The notes beneath the pieces were generated by a model. The model did no database searches. It was given only the letters and a program-made list of their open reading frames with translations, and had not been told where the DNA came from. Below are positions 1 to 7,074 of a DNA stretch of 13,975 nucleotides, piece by piece. The DNA is from Firmicutes bacterium UBA6226 (GTDB lineage: Bacteria > Bacillota_A > Clostridia > Peptostreptococcales > Acidaminobacteraceae). Within the stretch, counting starts at the first letter, position 1. Every line of letters starts with the position of its first letter. The stretch lies in the NCBI GenBank assembly GCA_002441045.1, contig DJWQ01000014.1, forward strand, positions 1 to 13,975, read 5' to 3'. The position numbers and the translations under genes are program-made.

Positions 1-1041
1 GTTTATAAAATTAGATACATCAGTTTTGTGTTGGTACTAATTGTCATTGTACCTGCCTTCCTAGGTCAGCAGGCAAATACATTTTCATATGGTGGCTCGT
101 CGATTTCAGAAGAAGTTGGTAGCAAATCATATATCGCTAAGCAAGCGATTGAATCGGTATATGAGCCGTTCAATCCAATTATTTTGTTAATACCATCTGG
201 TGAGCCTGTTAAAGAAGCATTATTGCTGGATCAAATTGAAGCCATCCCTACGGTGGAATCTGTACAAAGTCTTGGGACTTTGGTGGATGATAAAATCCCT
301 GTAGATATTTTACCGGATACGGTTCAATCGAACTTTATCAGCCCCAATTATCATCGGATGATTATTGCGCTCAACACGCCAGATGAGGGAGATATAACGT
401 TTGGTACGATTGAAGAAATTAAAAGAATTTCTAATGAGATGTTTCCGGAATCTACAAAACTGGCAGGACAAAGCGTCAGTCTGTATGATATAAAATCTGT
501 GGCATCAAAAGATAATATCACTGTCAGTTTAGTGGCAATCGTCGCGGTTGCCATGATTATCTATTTGACGTTTAGATCAAAACTATTGCCGATTTTACTC
601 GTGCTCTCAATAGAAACTGCGGTGTTCCTCAATATGTCAATTCCATACTTTACAGGATATAAAATGAGCTTTATTGGTATGCTGGTTGTATCCTCACTTC
701 AACTGGGTGCGACGATTGATTACGCTATCTTAATGACATCTCGCTATCTGGAAAGACGTTTGTCACAGCCCCCAAAAGAGGCGATGATTTTAGCAGTTGA
801 TGACGCGGGCGGTTCTGTTTTAACATCTGGAATTGTATTGACAGTGGCTGGTTATGCGATTGCCATGACATCGAGTGTGCAAACCATTAGTGAGATGGGT
901 GAACTCATCGGAAGAGGTGCGTTTTTAAGCATCATTATGGTATTTACATTATTGCCATCGGTTCTGGTAATTTTTGATAAATTTTTTATCAAAAGACAGC
1001 TTAAAAGAGGAGGCATAAAACATGAAGCTTATGAAGAATAG
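1..1041 (+). CDS. MMPL-family (RND-type) membrane transporter, C-terminal half, 5' end outside window
   Basis: The frame is open from base 1, so the gene began upstream; 346 residues are visible. The GTG at 28 is only an internal codon. The piece matches the second half of an MMPL protein: one membrane helix at about residues 8-24, an extracytoplasmic domain of about 150 residues, then five helices at roughly 174-191, 196-215, 226-247, 272-291 and 307-329. The helix with GATIDYAILMTSRYLERR (Asp240-Tyr241) is the typical MMPL motif; in RND/MMPL pumps acidic and Tyr residues at this place serve proton relay. Family members export lipids, peptides or small hydrophobic compounds, or act in envelope assembly; the substrate cannot be read here. 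The stop overlaps the start of the next gene by 20 bases, so the two are probably translated together. The family call is firm, the substrate open. Confidence 0.9.
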   Translation, partial: VYKIRYISFVLVLIVIVPAFLGQQANTFSYGGSSISEEVGSKSYIAKQAIESVYEPFNPIILLIPSGEPVKEALLLDQIEAIPTVESVQSLGTLVDDKIPVDILPDTVQSNFISPNYHRMIIALNTPDEGDITFGTIEEIKRISNEMFPESTKLAGQSVSLYDIKSVASKDNITVSLVAIVAVAMIIYLTFRSKLLPILLVLSIETAVFLNMSIPYFTGYKMSFIGMLVVSSLQLGATIDYAILMTSRYLERRLSQPPKEAMILAVDDAGGSVLTSGIVLTVAGYAIAMTSSVQTISEMGELIGRGAFLSIIMVFTLLPSVLVIFDKFFIKRQLKRGGIKHEAYEE

Positions 1042-2575
1042 ATTTGTTAAACAAACCATTGCTATTATTGCTGTATTTGGACTTATTACATCTGGAATGG
1101 GATTTATAACACTTGCACAAGAAGTGAAGGGCAATAAGGATGAAACGGTTTATTTTGATTTGAATGCATATGGACGACTAACCAAAGCCATTGTCGTTAA
1201 TGCATTTGATATGGAAAATCAGCCAAAGGGTCAAGAATTGATCGATTATGGACAATACACAGATGTCATCAATCTATCGACGCTTGATCAGACCCGTGTT
1301 GATGAAGATCGGGTCACCATCTCAATCGGTCAAACTGAAATGAGGACACCTGATCGACTTTATTATCAAGGCACCTTAAAAGATCCTGTTAATCCGTGGG
1401 TAATTGATATACATTACTTTTTAGACGGTACAGAAGCAACACCAGAATCGCTTTCCGGTGCAAAAGGAGCGCTTGAGCTTCGGATTGAAGTGAAGCCTAA
1501 CCCGATTTCGTTAAAGCGATTTGCAGATCGTTATACACTACAAGCGCTTGTCGTGCTGGATACACAAGTAGCAAGTCACATCGAAGTGGAGGGTGCGACG
1601 ATAGTTACAGTGGGTAGTAACAAACAGATCGCGATGACGGTTTTACCTAAACAAGCACAATCATGTACGATAAAAGCAGATGTTCACGATTTTAAAATGG
1701 CAGGAATATCTCTGACGGGCACAGAGTTATCATTGGGACTCGACATAGATACAAAATCAATCACAGAGGGTGTGACTGAAATGGTAAACGGCTCTAATGA
1801 ACTTGTAAAGGGAACACGTCAACTGTTAGAAGGGATGAATGAAAGTGCCTCTGCAGTTCAATCACTTGACAATGGTATGAACAAAATTGTCTCGAGTGGT
1901 AGTGAGCTCTCATCTGGTAACGATCAAATAGGAAATAGTCTCGAGCAGCTAAAAGCAGCTAGCGAAGCAATCACTGGTGGGATCGATGGTTTAGAGCAGC
2001 AATTTGCTTCTGTAAGTGAAGAGAGCGAAGCCATTAAGGTACTCGCGACTCAGTTGACTCAAAGTGAAGATCAAAGTATTCAAGCTTTGGCAAAAGCGTA
2101 TTTGGGACAACAAATGTTAATCGATGGCAGTCTAGGCGCATTAGGTGAACTCTTGTCAGGAAGTCAAGCGGTAAGCGTTGGTCTTGATCAGATGAGTATT
2201 GCGCACTCTGGGTATACGGAGGGTTTTAAATCCTATTTATTGGGAATAGATAATTTCAGTGCGGCATTGTCTCGATTTAACACTAGCTTTTCTGAAGTGC
2301 CTAACTCAATGGATACACTTCTTAATGGACAAATTGCATTAAACAACGGCTTGATAGAAGCACGCAATCAGCTTACTGAAATGATGGATCAACTGCCAAT
2401 TCCTGAAGATGAAGATGGTGCTGCCATCAACTCATACGTAGACGATCGCAATACACCAAACAGCGTTCAATTTATTATGAAAACACCAAGCATCGAATAC
2501 GAGATTGTTAAGGACATCCAACCGATTAAAGAAGAGAAAAAAGGATTCTGGGATCGTGTGAAAGCGTTGTTTTAG
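1022..2575 (+). CDS. Secreted protein with xxxLxxG heptad repeats, coupled to the MMPL gene
   Basis: This 517-residue protein begins at an ATG placed 8 bases after AGAGGAGG (1006-1013), inside the end of the MMPL gene. Residues 1 to about 33 look like a signal peptide or N-terminal anchor (basic Met-Lys start, long hydrophobic stretch, TLAQE at the possible cleavage site). Residues about 40-245 are probably beta-rich and unassigned. From about 247 to 335 come Leu/Val and Gly spaced by heptads (for example NELVKGTRQLLEGM, IGNSLEQL), and a second helical stretch runs at about 378-460. Such xxxLxxG heptads are known from YhgE/Pip-like proteins and from extracellular insertions of some Bacillota MMPL proteins. 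No C-terminal membrane helix follows; the tail is charged and amphipathic. The overlap with the MMPL gene suggests an extracytoplasmic partner of that transporter. The biochemical role is unknown; residual homology to YhgE is an inference. Confidence 0.82.
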   Translation: MKLMKNRFVKQTIAIIAVFGLITSGMGFITLAQEVKGNKDETVYFDLNAYGRLTKAIVVNAFDMENQPKGQELIDYGQYTDVINLSTLDQTRVDEDRVTISIGQTEMRTPDRLYYQGTLKDPVNPWVIDIHYFLDGTEATPESLSGAKGALELRIEVKPNPISLKRFADRYTLQALVVLDTQVASHIEVEGATIVTVGSNKQIAMTVLPKQAQSCTIKADVHDFKMAGISLTGTELSLGLDIDTKSITEGVTEMVNGSNELVKGTRQLLEGMNESASAVQSLDNGMNKIVSSGSELSSGNDQIGNSLEQLKAASEAITGGIDGLEQQFASVSEESEAIKVLATQLTQSEDQSIQALAKAYLGQQMLIDGSLGALGELLSGSQAVSVGLDQMSIAHSGYTEGFKSYLLGIDNFSAALSRFNTSFSEVPNSMDTLLNGQIALNNGLIEARNQLTEMMDQLPIPEDEDGAAINSYVDDRNTPNSVQFIMKTPSIEYEIVKDIQPIKEEKKGFWDRVKALF

Positions 2576-2632
2576 TGAGAATTATTAGTCATACTCTGAT
2601 AGAAAAATGAATAGTATTTTGTCTACAATCTT

Positions 2633-2661
2633 AAGCGTTATTTTTTAATAACGCTTTTTTT
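2633..2661 (+). terminator. Rho-independent terminator after the MMPL/heptad-repeat genes
   Basis: There is a perfect 10-bp stem, AAGCGTTATT (2633-2642) pairing with AATAACGCTT (2647-2656), with a TTTT loop and a following run of five T. It lies 58 bases after the stop of the heptad-repeat gene and separates that unit from the sugar locus. Confidence 0.9.
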
Positions 2662-2760
2662 ATTTAGCCACAATCTCGCTTTTTATTGCATTTATTGGTG
2701 TTTTTAAAAGAATCAAAATAAAAAAAATTTCCCATATAACACCTCTAAACGTGAGCATTT

Positions 2761-2795
2761 TTCAGAATTGTGGTTTTTACTGTATTCTGGGTATA
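2761..2795. repeat. First copy of a two-part motif shared by the two operator-controlled promoters
   Basis: TTCAGAATTG (2761-2770) and ATTCTGGGTATA (2784-2795) occur here 13 bases apart, upstream of the -35 box of the amylosucrase promoter. The same two blocks occur fused at 4765-4786. Within each copy CAGAAT and ATTCTG form an inverted repeat. It may be a site for a second regulator or a remnant of a duplicated promoter region; function not known. The rest of 2662-2816 is AT-rich and shows no gene. Confidence 0.5.
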
Positions 2796-2816
2796 AAAAA
2801 AAAGCCAATGTTTTTC

Positions 2817-2845
2817 TTGACAATGTGAAACCGGTTTCCTACAAT
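2817..2845 (+). promoter_or_regulatory. Sigma-A-type promoter of the amylosucrase gene
   Basis: A perfect -35 box TTGACA (2817-2822), a 17-base spacer and a -10 box TACAAT (2840-2845). The expected transcription start is about 2852-2853. A palindromic operator fills most of the spacer, so a bound repressor would block RNA polymerase directly. Confidence 0.85.
2824..2841. promoter_or_regulatory. LacI-family operator 1 (core GAAACCGGTTTC)
   Basis: The core at 2827-2838 is a perfect 12-bp palindrome with a central CpG, the shape typical of LacI/GalR-family operators, whose hinge-helix Leu inserts at the central step. The 18 bases TGTGAAACCGGTTTCCTA are identical to those at 4728-4745. Position between -35 and -10 implies repression. 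The likely binder is the LacI-family protein encoded at 7985-8998 (inference). Confidence 0.82.
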
Positions 2846-2855
2846 GAGGATGATG

Positions 2856-2864
2856 GGAGGTGAT
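2856..2864 (+). promoter_or_regulatory. Near-perfect Shine-Dalgarno pointing to an ACG start
   Basis: GGAGGTGAT is fully complementary to the usual 3' end of Bacillota 16S rRNA. Seven bases after GGAGG comes ACG at 2868-2870, in frame with the amylosucrase; no ATG, GTG or TTG in any frame lies at a normal distance downstream of this site. Confidence 0.7.
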
Positions 2865-2867
2865 TCT

Positions 2868-4718
2868 ACGGGAAAGGGAACAAAAAAAGAGATCAAGCAA
2901 CATATTTTGGCACAATCAGCGCAATTGGTGTCTTTGTATTCAAATCTTTACAAGGACTCTGAAAGGGAACTTGAAGCGCTACTTGATATAATGACGGATG
3001 CTGTTTGGCAAAGACGAGCGGCCTTAAAAAAGCTTGATTTAGAGGAGACAAAATGGGTCAATTCCGCAAAAACTGTAGGGATGATGCTTTATGTTGATCT
3101 CTTTGCTGAAAGCATTGAAGGGCTTACAGATAAACTCGATTATCTCGAAGCACTGGGCATTACATTGATTCATCTGATGCCAATTTTGGAGAAACGCGTA
3201 GGTGAAAATGACGGCGGTTATGCAGTTAAAAACTACAGGGAAATTGATCCGCAGATTGGTGATATGACTCAGTTCAATCAACTTGTCAGTCAACTACATA
3301 AGCGTGGGATGCGCATTTGCATTGATTATGTAATCAATCATACTGCCAATGATCACGAATGGGCTTTAAAAGCTATTGCTGGTGAAGAAAAGTATCAAAA
3401 TTATTACTGGTTTTTTGATAATGAGGAAACACCAAAGCTTTTCGAAAAGACGCTAAATCAAGTTTTTCCAACTGTAGCTCCTGGAAATTTCACTTATCTT
3501 AAAGAAGTGGAAAAATGGGTGATGACAACTTTTTATCCATTCCAATGGGACCTAAATTATCAAAATCCAATCGTACTAAATGAAATGATCGACAATCTTT
3601 TGTTTTTAGCCAATCAAGGCGTTGATATGATTCGACTCGATGCGATTCCATATATTTGGAAAGCGCTCGGTACCAACTCGCGCAATATGCCAGAGGCGCA
3701 TCATATTTTAAAGGTTTTTAGAGAAGTCATTTCAATTTGTGCACCTTCTGTCGCACTCCTTGGTGAAGCCATAGTAAGTCCTGAAACCATTTTGACCTAT
3801 TTTGGTGACGCATCAAGTCCAGAATGTCATGTTCTCTATAATGCAAGCTATATGGTTGAAATTTGGAATGCCATCGCAACTCGAGACGCAAGGCATATTG
3901 CTTTAATGCCTCATTTTAAGTCAGTGAAGGGTGGTAGTTGGATTAACTATGCGAGATGCCATGATGACATCGGGTGGGGACTGGATGAAAATAGGATACG
4001 GCAGCTTGGGTTTGATTATTTTGCACACAAGAACTACTTAATTGATTTTTATTATGGCATTCTAAAAGATAGCTTTTCAACAGGAGAATTATACGAGTAT
4101 GATCCTCTAACCGGAGATGCGCGTAATTCTGGGACATTAGCGAGCTTAGCAGGATTAGAAAAAGCGTTGGCAACGAATGACCGATATATGAAAGAACTCA
4201 GTTTTAAAAGAATTGAGCTTATTCATGCACTTTTTATCCTAAAGCAAGGCATACCGATGATTTATGCAGGTGATGAACTAGGGCAGTTAAACAACTATTC
4301 TTATAAATCGGATGCTCACAAAGCACATGATTCAAGATGGTTGCATAGAGGGGCTCACGAGCTTCGTCTGCTAACTGGCGGTAACAAAATTCATAGACTT
4401 GTCTATGAACGCATTAAATCGTTGATCGCATTTCGCAAGAATCTTTTATCGAACATAGAAATCCTAGAGGAAGGACTTTTTCATATTGGAAATGAACATC
4501 TTTTAGGTCGAAGCTGGAAGGTTGATCATCCAGAGCAACCCTTTATACAGCTGTTTAATTTTTCTGAAGACCGTCAATGGCTCTATACGTCTGACTTAAA
4601 GCGCAACGACTGGCATGGTATCTGGGTGGATCAATTGACGGGAAAAGAATTCGATTTTGAAGAAAATACAATTCTTTTGGGACCTTATGAATATTTTTTG
4701 CTAAAGTACAAAAAATAG
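2868..4718 (+). CDS. Amylosucrase-like GH13 (subfamily 4) enzyme, cytoplasmic
   Basis: The protein (616 residues from ACG 2868; 624 if counted from ATG 2844) aligns by eye along its full length with amylosucrase, which turns sucrose into fructose and alpha-1,4-glucan: an N-terminal helical domain (about 1-80), the (beta/alpha)8 barrel, and a C-terminal beta domain. Counting from 2844, the nucleophile is Asp266 (MIRLDAIPYIWK), the acid/base Glu308 (GEAIVSP) and the transition-state stabiliser Asp374 (CHDDIGW). Asp123 (ENDGGYAV) and Arg498 (HDSRWLHR) match the Asp-Arg salt bridge that sets sucrose specificity in the Neisseria enzyme. There is no signal peptide, so it acts on imported sugar. A sucrose hydrolase or sucrose isomerising activity is also possible. 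Start: ATGs at 2844-2855 lie in or right after the -10 box, while the strong ribosome site points to ACG 2868; a leaderless start at ATG 2853 is the alternative. It is repressed through operator 1. Confidence 0.9.
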   Translation, partial: TGKGTKKEIKQHILAQSAQLVSLYSNLYKDSERELEALLDIMTDAVWQRRAALKKLDLEETKWVNSAKTVGMMLYVDLFAESIEGLTDKLDYLEALGITLIHLMPILEKRVGENDGGYAVKNYREIDPQIGDMTQFNQLVSQLHKRGMRICIDYVINHTANDHEWALKAIAGEEKYQNYYWFFDNEETPKLFEKTLNQVFPTVAPGNFTYLKEVEKWVMTTFYPFQWDLNYQNPIVLNEMIDNLLFLANQGVDMIRLDAIPYIWKALGTNSRNMPEAHHILKVFREVISICAPSVALLGEAIVSPETILTYFGDASSPECHVLYNASYMVEIWNAIATRDARHIALMPHFKSVKGGSWINYARCHDDIGWGLDENRIRQLGFDYFAHKNYLIDFYYGILKDSFSTGELYEYDPLTGDARNSGTLASLAGLEKALATNDRYMKELSFKRIELIHALFILKQGIPMIYAGDELGQLNNYSYKSDAHKAHDSRWLHRGAHELRLLTGGNKIHRLVYERIKSLIAFRKNLLSNIEILEEGLFHIGNEHLLGRSWKVDHPEQPFIQLFNFSEDRQWLYTSDLKRNDWHGIWVDQLTGKEFDFEENTILLGPYEYFLLKYKK

Positions 4719-4720
4719 TA

Positions 4721-4749
4721 TTGCATTTGTGAAACCGGTTTCCTATAAT
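4721..4749 (+). promoter_or_regulatory. Sigma-A-type promoter of the sugar-binding protein gene
   Basis: The -35 box TTGCAT (4721-4726), a 17-base spacer and a perfect -10 box TATAAT (4744-4749). The -35 begins only two bases after the amylosucrase stop and no terminator lies between, so the binding-protein gene can be read both from here and from the upstream promoter. The expected start is about 4756, giving a leader of about 75 bases. Confidence 0.87.
4728..4745. promoter_or_regulatory. LacI-family operator 2 (core GAAACCGGTTTC)
   Basis: The same 18 bases as operator 1, with the palindrome core at 4731-4742, again filling the spacer between -35 and -10. Two exact copies in identical promoter positions make a chance origin very unlikely and define a small regulon inside the locus. 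Confidence 0.85.
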
Positions 4750-4764
4750 AGAATTAACAGATTA

Positions 4765-4786
4765 TTCAGAATTGATTCTGGGTATA
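4765..4786. repeat. Second copy of the TTCAGAATTG/ATTCTGGGTATA motif, in the transcript leader
   Basis: TTCAGAATTG is directly followed by ATTCTGGGTATA, containing CAGAA-TTGA-TTCTG, which could fold as a small hairpin in the leader RNA. The first copy (2761-2795) has 13 extra bases between the halves and lies upstream of its promoter rather than downstream, so a DNA-level role or a shared origin is more likely than an RNA role. Confidence 0.5.
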
Positions 4787-4829
4787 GTACCAAATGGTGA
4801 ACTTAATAAAATCCAAAAGGGGGATTAAA

Positions 4830-6074
4830 ATGAGAAAGAATTTAGCGTTACTTATGGTTTTTGTGCTAGTTATTTCAATGTTCGCTGGATGTGCTAAGAA
4901 AGAAGAAGCACAAGAAGTCGTTATTTACCAAAACAAGGTTGAAATCAATGATCAATTAACCGCATTTGCAGCAGCATATACTGCAGAAACTGGTGTTAAG
5001 GTCACTGTTAAAACATCTGGTGGAGATACACCATATGCTGAAACCTTGAAAGCAGAGTTCCAATCAGATCGTCAACCAGATATCTTCGTTATCGAAGGTT
5101 TAGGTGGTTACAAAACTTGGGAAACTAAACTAGTACCATTTGAAGGTGATGAGTGGATTAACCTTACTGACCTTGAATTTGTCGTAGATGGCAAAGTTTA
5201 CGGGTTCCCAGTAGCAGTTGAAGCTTGGGGTATGGCGTATAACGCTGATTTACTAGCTAAAGCTGGTGTTGATCCTGAGAGTTTAACTTCTCAAGCGGGT
5301 TATAAAGCAGCATTTGAAAAAATTGATGCTATGAAGGACGAATTGGGAATCGATTCTGTTGTCGCTATGGCAGCAGGTCCTGATATGAGATGGGTTACTG
5401 GTCTTCATAACTTCAATGGCTACTTGTCAGCTGGCTTACCATATGGTGATACTACTGTTTTAGATAAACTAAACAATGGTGAAGCAGATATGGATCGCTT
5501 AACACAATATGCTGATTGGGTAGAATTATTGTTCCAATACTCAGACAAAACGGTCTTGTTAACAGGTAACTATGATGCTCAAGTTGGACAATTTGCAACT
5601 CAAAAATCTGTATTTATTCATCAAGGCAACTGGATAGATCCATGGTTAGTATCAAATGGTGTTACATTCCCAATGGCATTTGCGCCACATGCATCTGTTG
5701 CAGGCACACTTGATAGTATCTTTATAGGTGCACCTTCGTTCTACGTTCTTAACAAAGACAGCAAGAACTTAGATGCGGCTAAAGCATTCTTAAACTACAT
5801 GGCTACTAATGAAAAAGGTCATGAATATATGGTTAACCAAGCAAAAATGGTACCTGCGTTTAATAACGTTACTTTAAAACCTGATACACCGCTTTCAGCA
5901 AACGTTACTGAGTGGCTAGCAAAAGGTAAAATGTACACTTGGTTACAAAATGATATGCCAGATGGATTTGGTATGGGAACGATAGCTCCAATCTATGAAA
6001 GCTTCGCTAAAGGCGATATCTCCAAACAAGAATTTATCGATCAAATTGCAGCGAAGATTGCTGAGCTCAAATAG
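4830..6074 (+). CDS. Sugar ABC transporter substrate-binding lipoprotein (family 1, MalE-like)
   Basis: The protein has 414 residues from the ATG at 4830, which follows AAAAGGGGG (4815-4823) by 6 bases; the in-frame ATG at 4794 has no ribosome site and would put 12 residues before the signal peptide. Residues 1-20 are a lipoprotein signal with lipobox FAGC and Cys21 as the lipidated residue, followed by a charged linker. The mature part has the length and pattern of family 1 binding proteins of CUT1 importers (PDIFVIEGLGGYKTW, YGFPVAVEAWGMAYN, and a C-terminal YVLNKDSKNLDAAKAFLNYM typical of the hinge and second lobe). It would catch an oligo- or disaccharide outside the membrane and deliver it to the permeases encoded next. 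The ligand cannot be read from sequence; sucrose or an alpha-glucobiose is inferred from the enzymes alongside. It has its own operator-controlled promoter and is followed by a terminator. Confidence 0.95.
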   Translation: MRKNLALLMVFVLVISMFAGCAKKEEAQEVVIYQNKVEINDQLTAFAAAYTAETGVKVTVKTSGGDTPYAETLKAEFQSDRQPDIFVIEGLGGYKTWETKLVPFEGDEWINLTDLEFVVDGKVYGFPVAVEAWGMAYNADLLAKAGVDPESLTSQAGYKAAFEKIDAMKDELGIDSVVAMAAGPDMRWVTGLHNFNGYLSAGLPYGDTTVLDKLNNGEADMDRLTQYADWVELLFQYSDKTVLLTGNYDAQVGQFATQKSVFIHQGNWIDPWLVSNGVTFPMAFAPHASVAGTLDSIFIGAPSFYVLNKDSKNLDAAKAFLNYMATNEKGHEYMVNQAKMVPAFNNVTLKPDTPLSANVTEWLAKGKMYTWLQNDMPDGFGMGTIAPIYESFAKGDISKQEFIDQIAAKIAELK

Positions 6075-6091
6075 AGCTTTGAAATTAACTG

Positions 6092-6120
6092 AAAAGGGTG
6101 TTTCAAACACCCTTTTTTTT
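6092..6120 (+). terminator. Terminator/attenuator between binding-protein and permease genes
   Basis: AAAAGGGTGT (6092-6101) pairs with ACACCCTTTT (6107-6116) around a five-base loop, ending in a run of eight T. I see no convincing promoter between it and the permease gene, so the downstream genes probably depend on partial read-through, which would keep the binding protein in excess over the membrane parts. Confidence 0.88.
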
Positions 6121-6168
6121 ATAAGTTGCACATGAGCTGATCGGTACTTGTGACCAGAAGGAGAGAAT

Positions 6169-7074
6169 ATGAAAAAGCAAAAGAAGGATACACTAGTATT
6201 TTGGTTGTTTCTCGCTCCAGCTCTGATATCATTTGCAGTGGTTGTAATCGTTCCTTTCTTCATGGGAATTTATTATTCGATGACCGACTGGACAGCTGTT
6301 GCAGGCATTACCCCAAATTGGGTTGGACTAGACAACTATAAAGATATGTTCTCAAGTTTAGAATTTAGATATTCATTTATTAGAACCTTTATATTTACAA
6401 TTATTAGTGTTATATCAATCAACGTCGTTGCTTTAACATTTGCATTTTTAGTGACACGTGAGATTCGATTTAAAAATTTTTATAGAGCAGGCTTCTTTAT
6501 TCCAAACCTAATTGGTGGTTTGGTACTCGGTTATATATGGCAGTTTATCTTTAAAAGTGTCATTCCAGCAATAGGTGGTCTTCTAGGGATTAACTTTCTG
6601 GAAGAACTACTTTTGTTATCCGATCCAAACTTGACCTTATTTGGACTAATTCTTGCCTTTACATGGCAATATGCTGGATATATTATGATGATTTATGTTG
6701 CAGCACTTTTAAATGTACCACAAGAATTATTAGAAGCGAGTGAAATCGATGGTGCAAATTTCTGGCAAAAGCTGTGGAATATTACTGTTCCAATGATTGC
6801 TCAAGCGTTTACAATCACCTCATTTTTAACGCTTATCAATTCTTTTAAACAGTATGATATCATCGTCGCCTTAACCAATGGCGGTCCGACAGATCTCTAT
6901 CAAGGGACTGTCGTCAACTCAACTGAGCTATTGGCGATGCACATCTACAACATTGCCTTTAAATACAACCGAATGGCTGAAGGGCAGGCGAGAGCAATTA
7001 TCTTCTTCCTAGTACTTTCTGTTGTATCCATTGCTCAAGTTTATTACAACAAGAGGAAAGAGGTGGAAATGTAA
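6169..7074 (+). CDS. Sugar ABC transporter permease, MalF/UgpA-like (CUT1)
   Basis: The 301-residue membrane protein begins at an ATG 5 bases after AAGGAG (6158-6163). It has a helix at about 8-35 ending in the family's YYSMTDW pattern and five further helices, as usual for MalF-type permeases without the large extra loop of E. coli MalF. The cytoplasmic EAA loop that docks on the ATPase is at about 189-208 (EASEIDGANFWQKLWNITVP), with the conserved Gly at 195. NGGPTDLY near residue 240 is also typical of this family. It pairs with the next permease to form the channel. Its stop overlaps the next start by one base (TAATG), so the two are translationally coupled. Confidence 0.95.
   Translation: MKKQKKDTLVFWLFLAPALISFAVVVIVPFFMGIYYSMTDWTAVAGITPNWVGLDNYKDMFSSLEFRYSFIRTFIFTIISVISINVVALTFAFLVTREIRFKNFYRAGFFIPNLIGGLVLGYIWQFIFKSVIPAIGGLLGINFLEELLLLSDPNLTLFGLILAFTWQYAGYIMMIYVAALLNVPQELLEASEIDGANFWQKLWNITVPMIAQAFTITSFLTLINSFKQYDIIVALTNGGPTDLYQGTVVNSTELLAMHIYNIAFKYNRMAEGQARAIIFFLVLSVVSIAQVYYNKRKEVEM

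Noticed and set aside
4794..4829. In-frame ATG 36 bases before the chosen start of the binding-protein gene
   Set aside because: It has no ribosome site, and it would place 12 polar residues before a normal lipoprotein signal; ATG 4830 has a good site at proper distance.
5943..6263. Open frame on the minus strand across the end of the binding-protein gene
   Set aside because: It runs antisense through a well-supported gene and through the terminator, and shows no recognisable domain; treated as a shadow. The other minus-strand frames were rejected likewise.
6150..6341. Short plus-strand frame overlapping the first permease gene
   Set aside because: It lacks a ribosome site of its own and overlaps the permease start in another frame; its sequence has no domain-like features.
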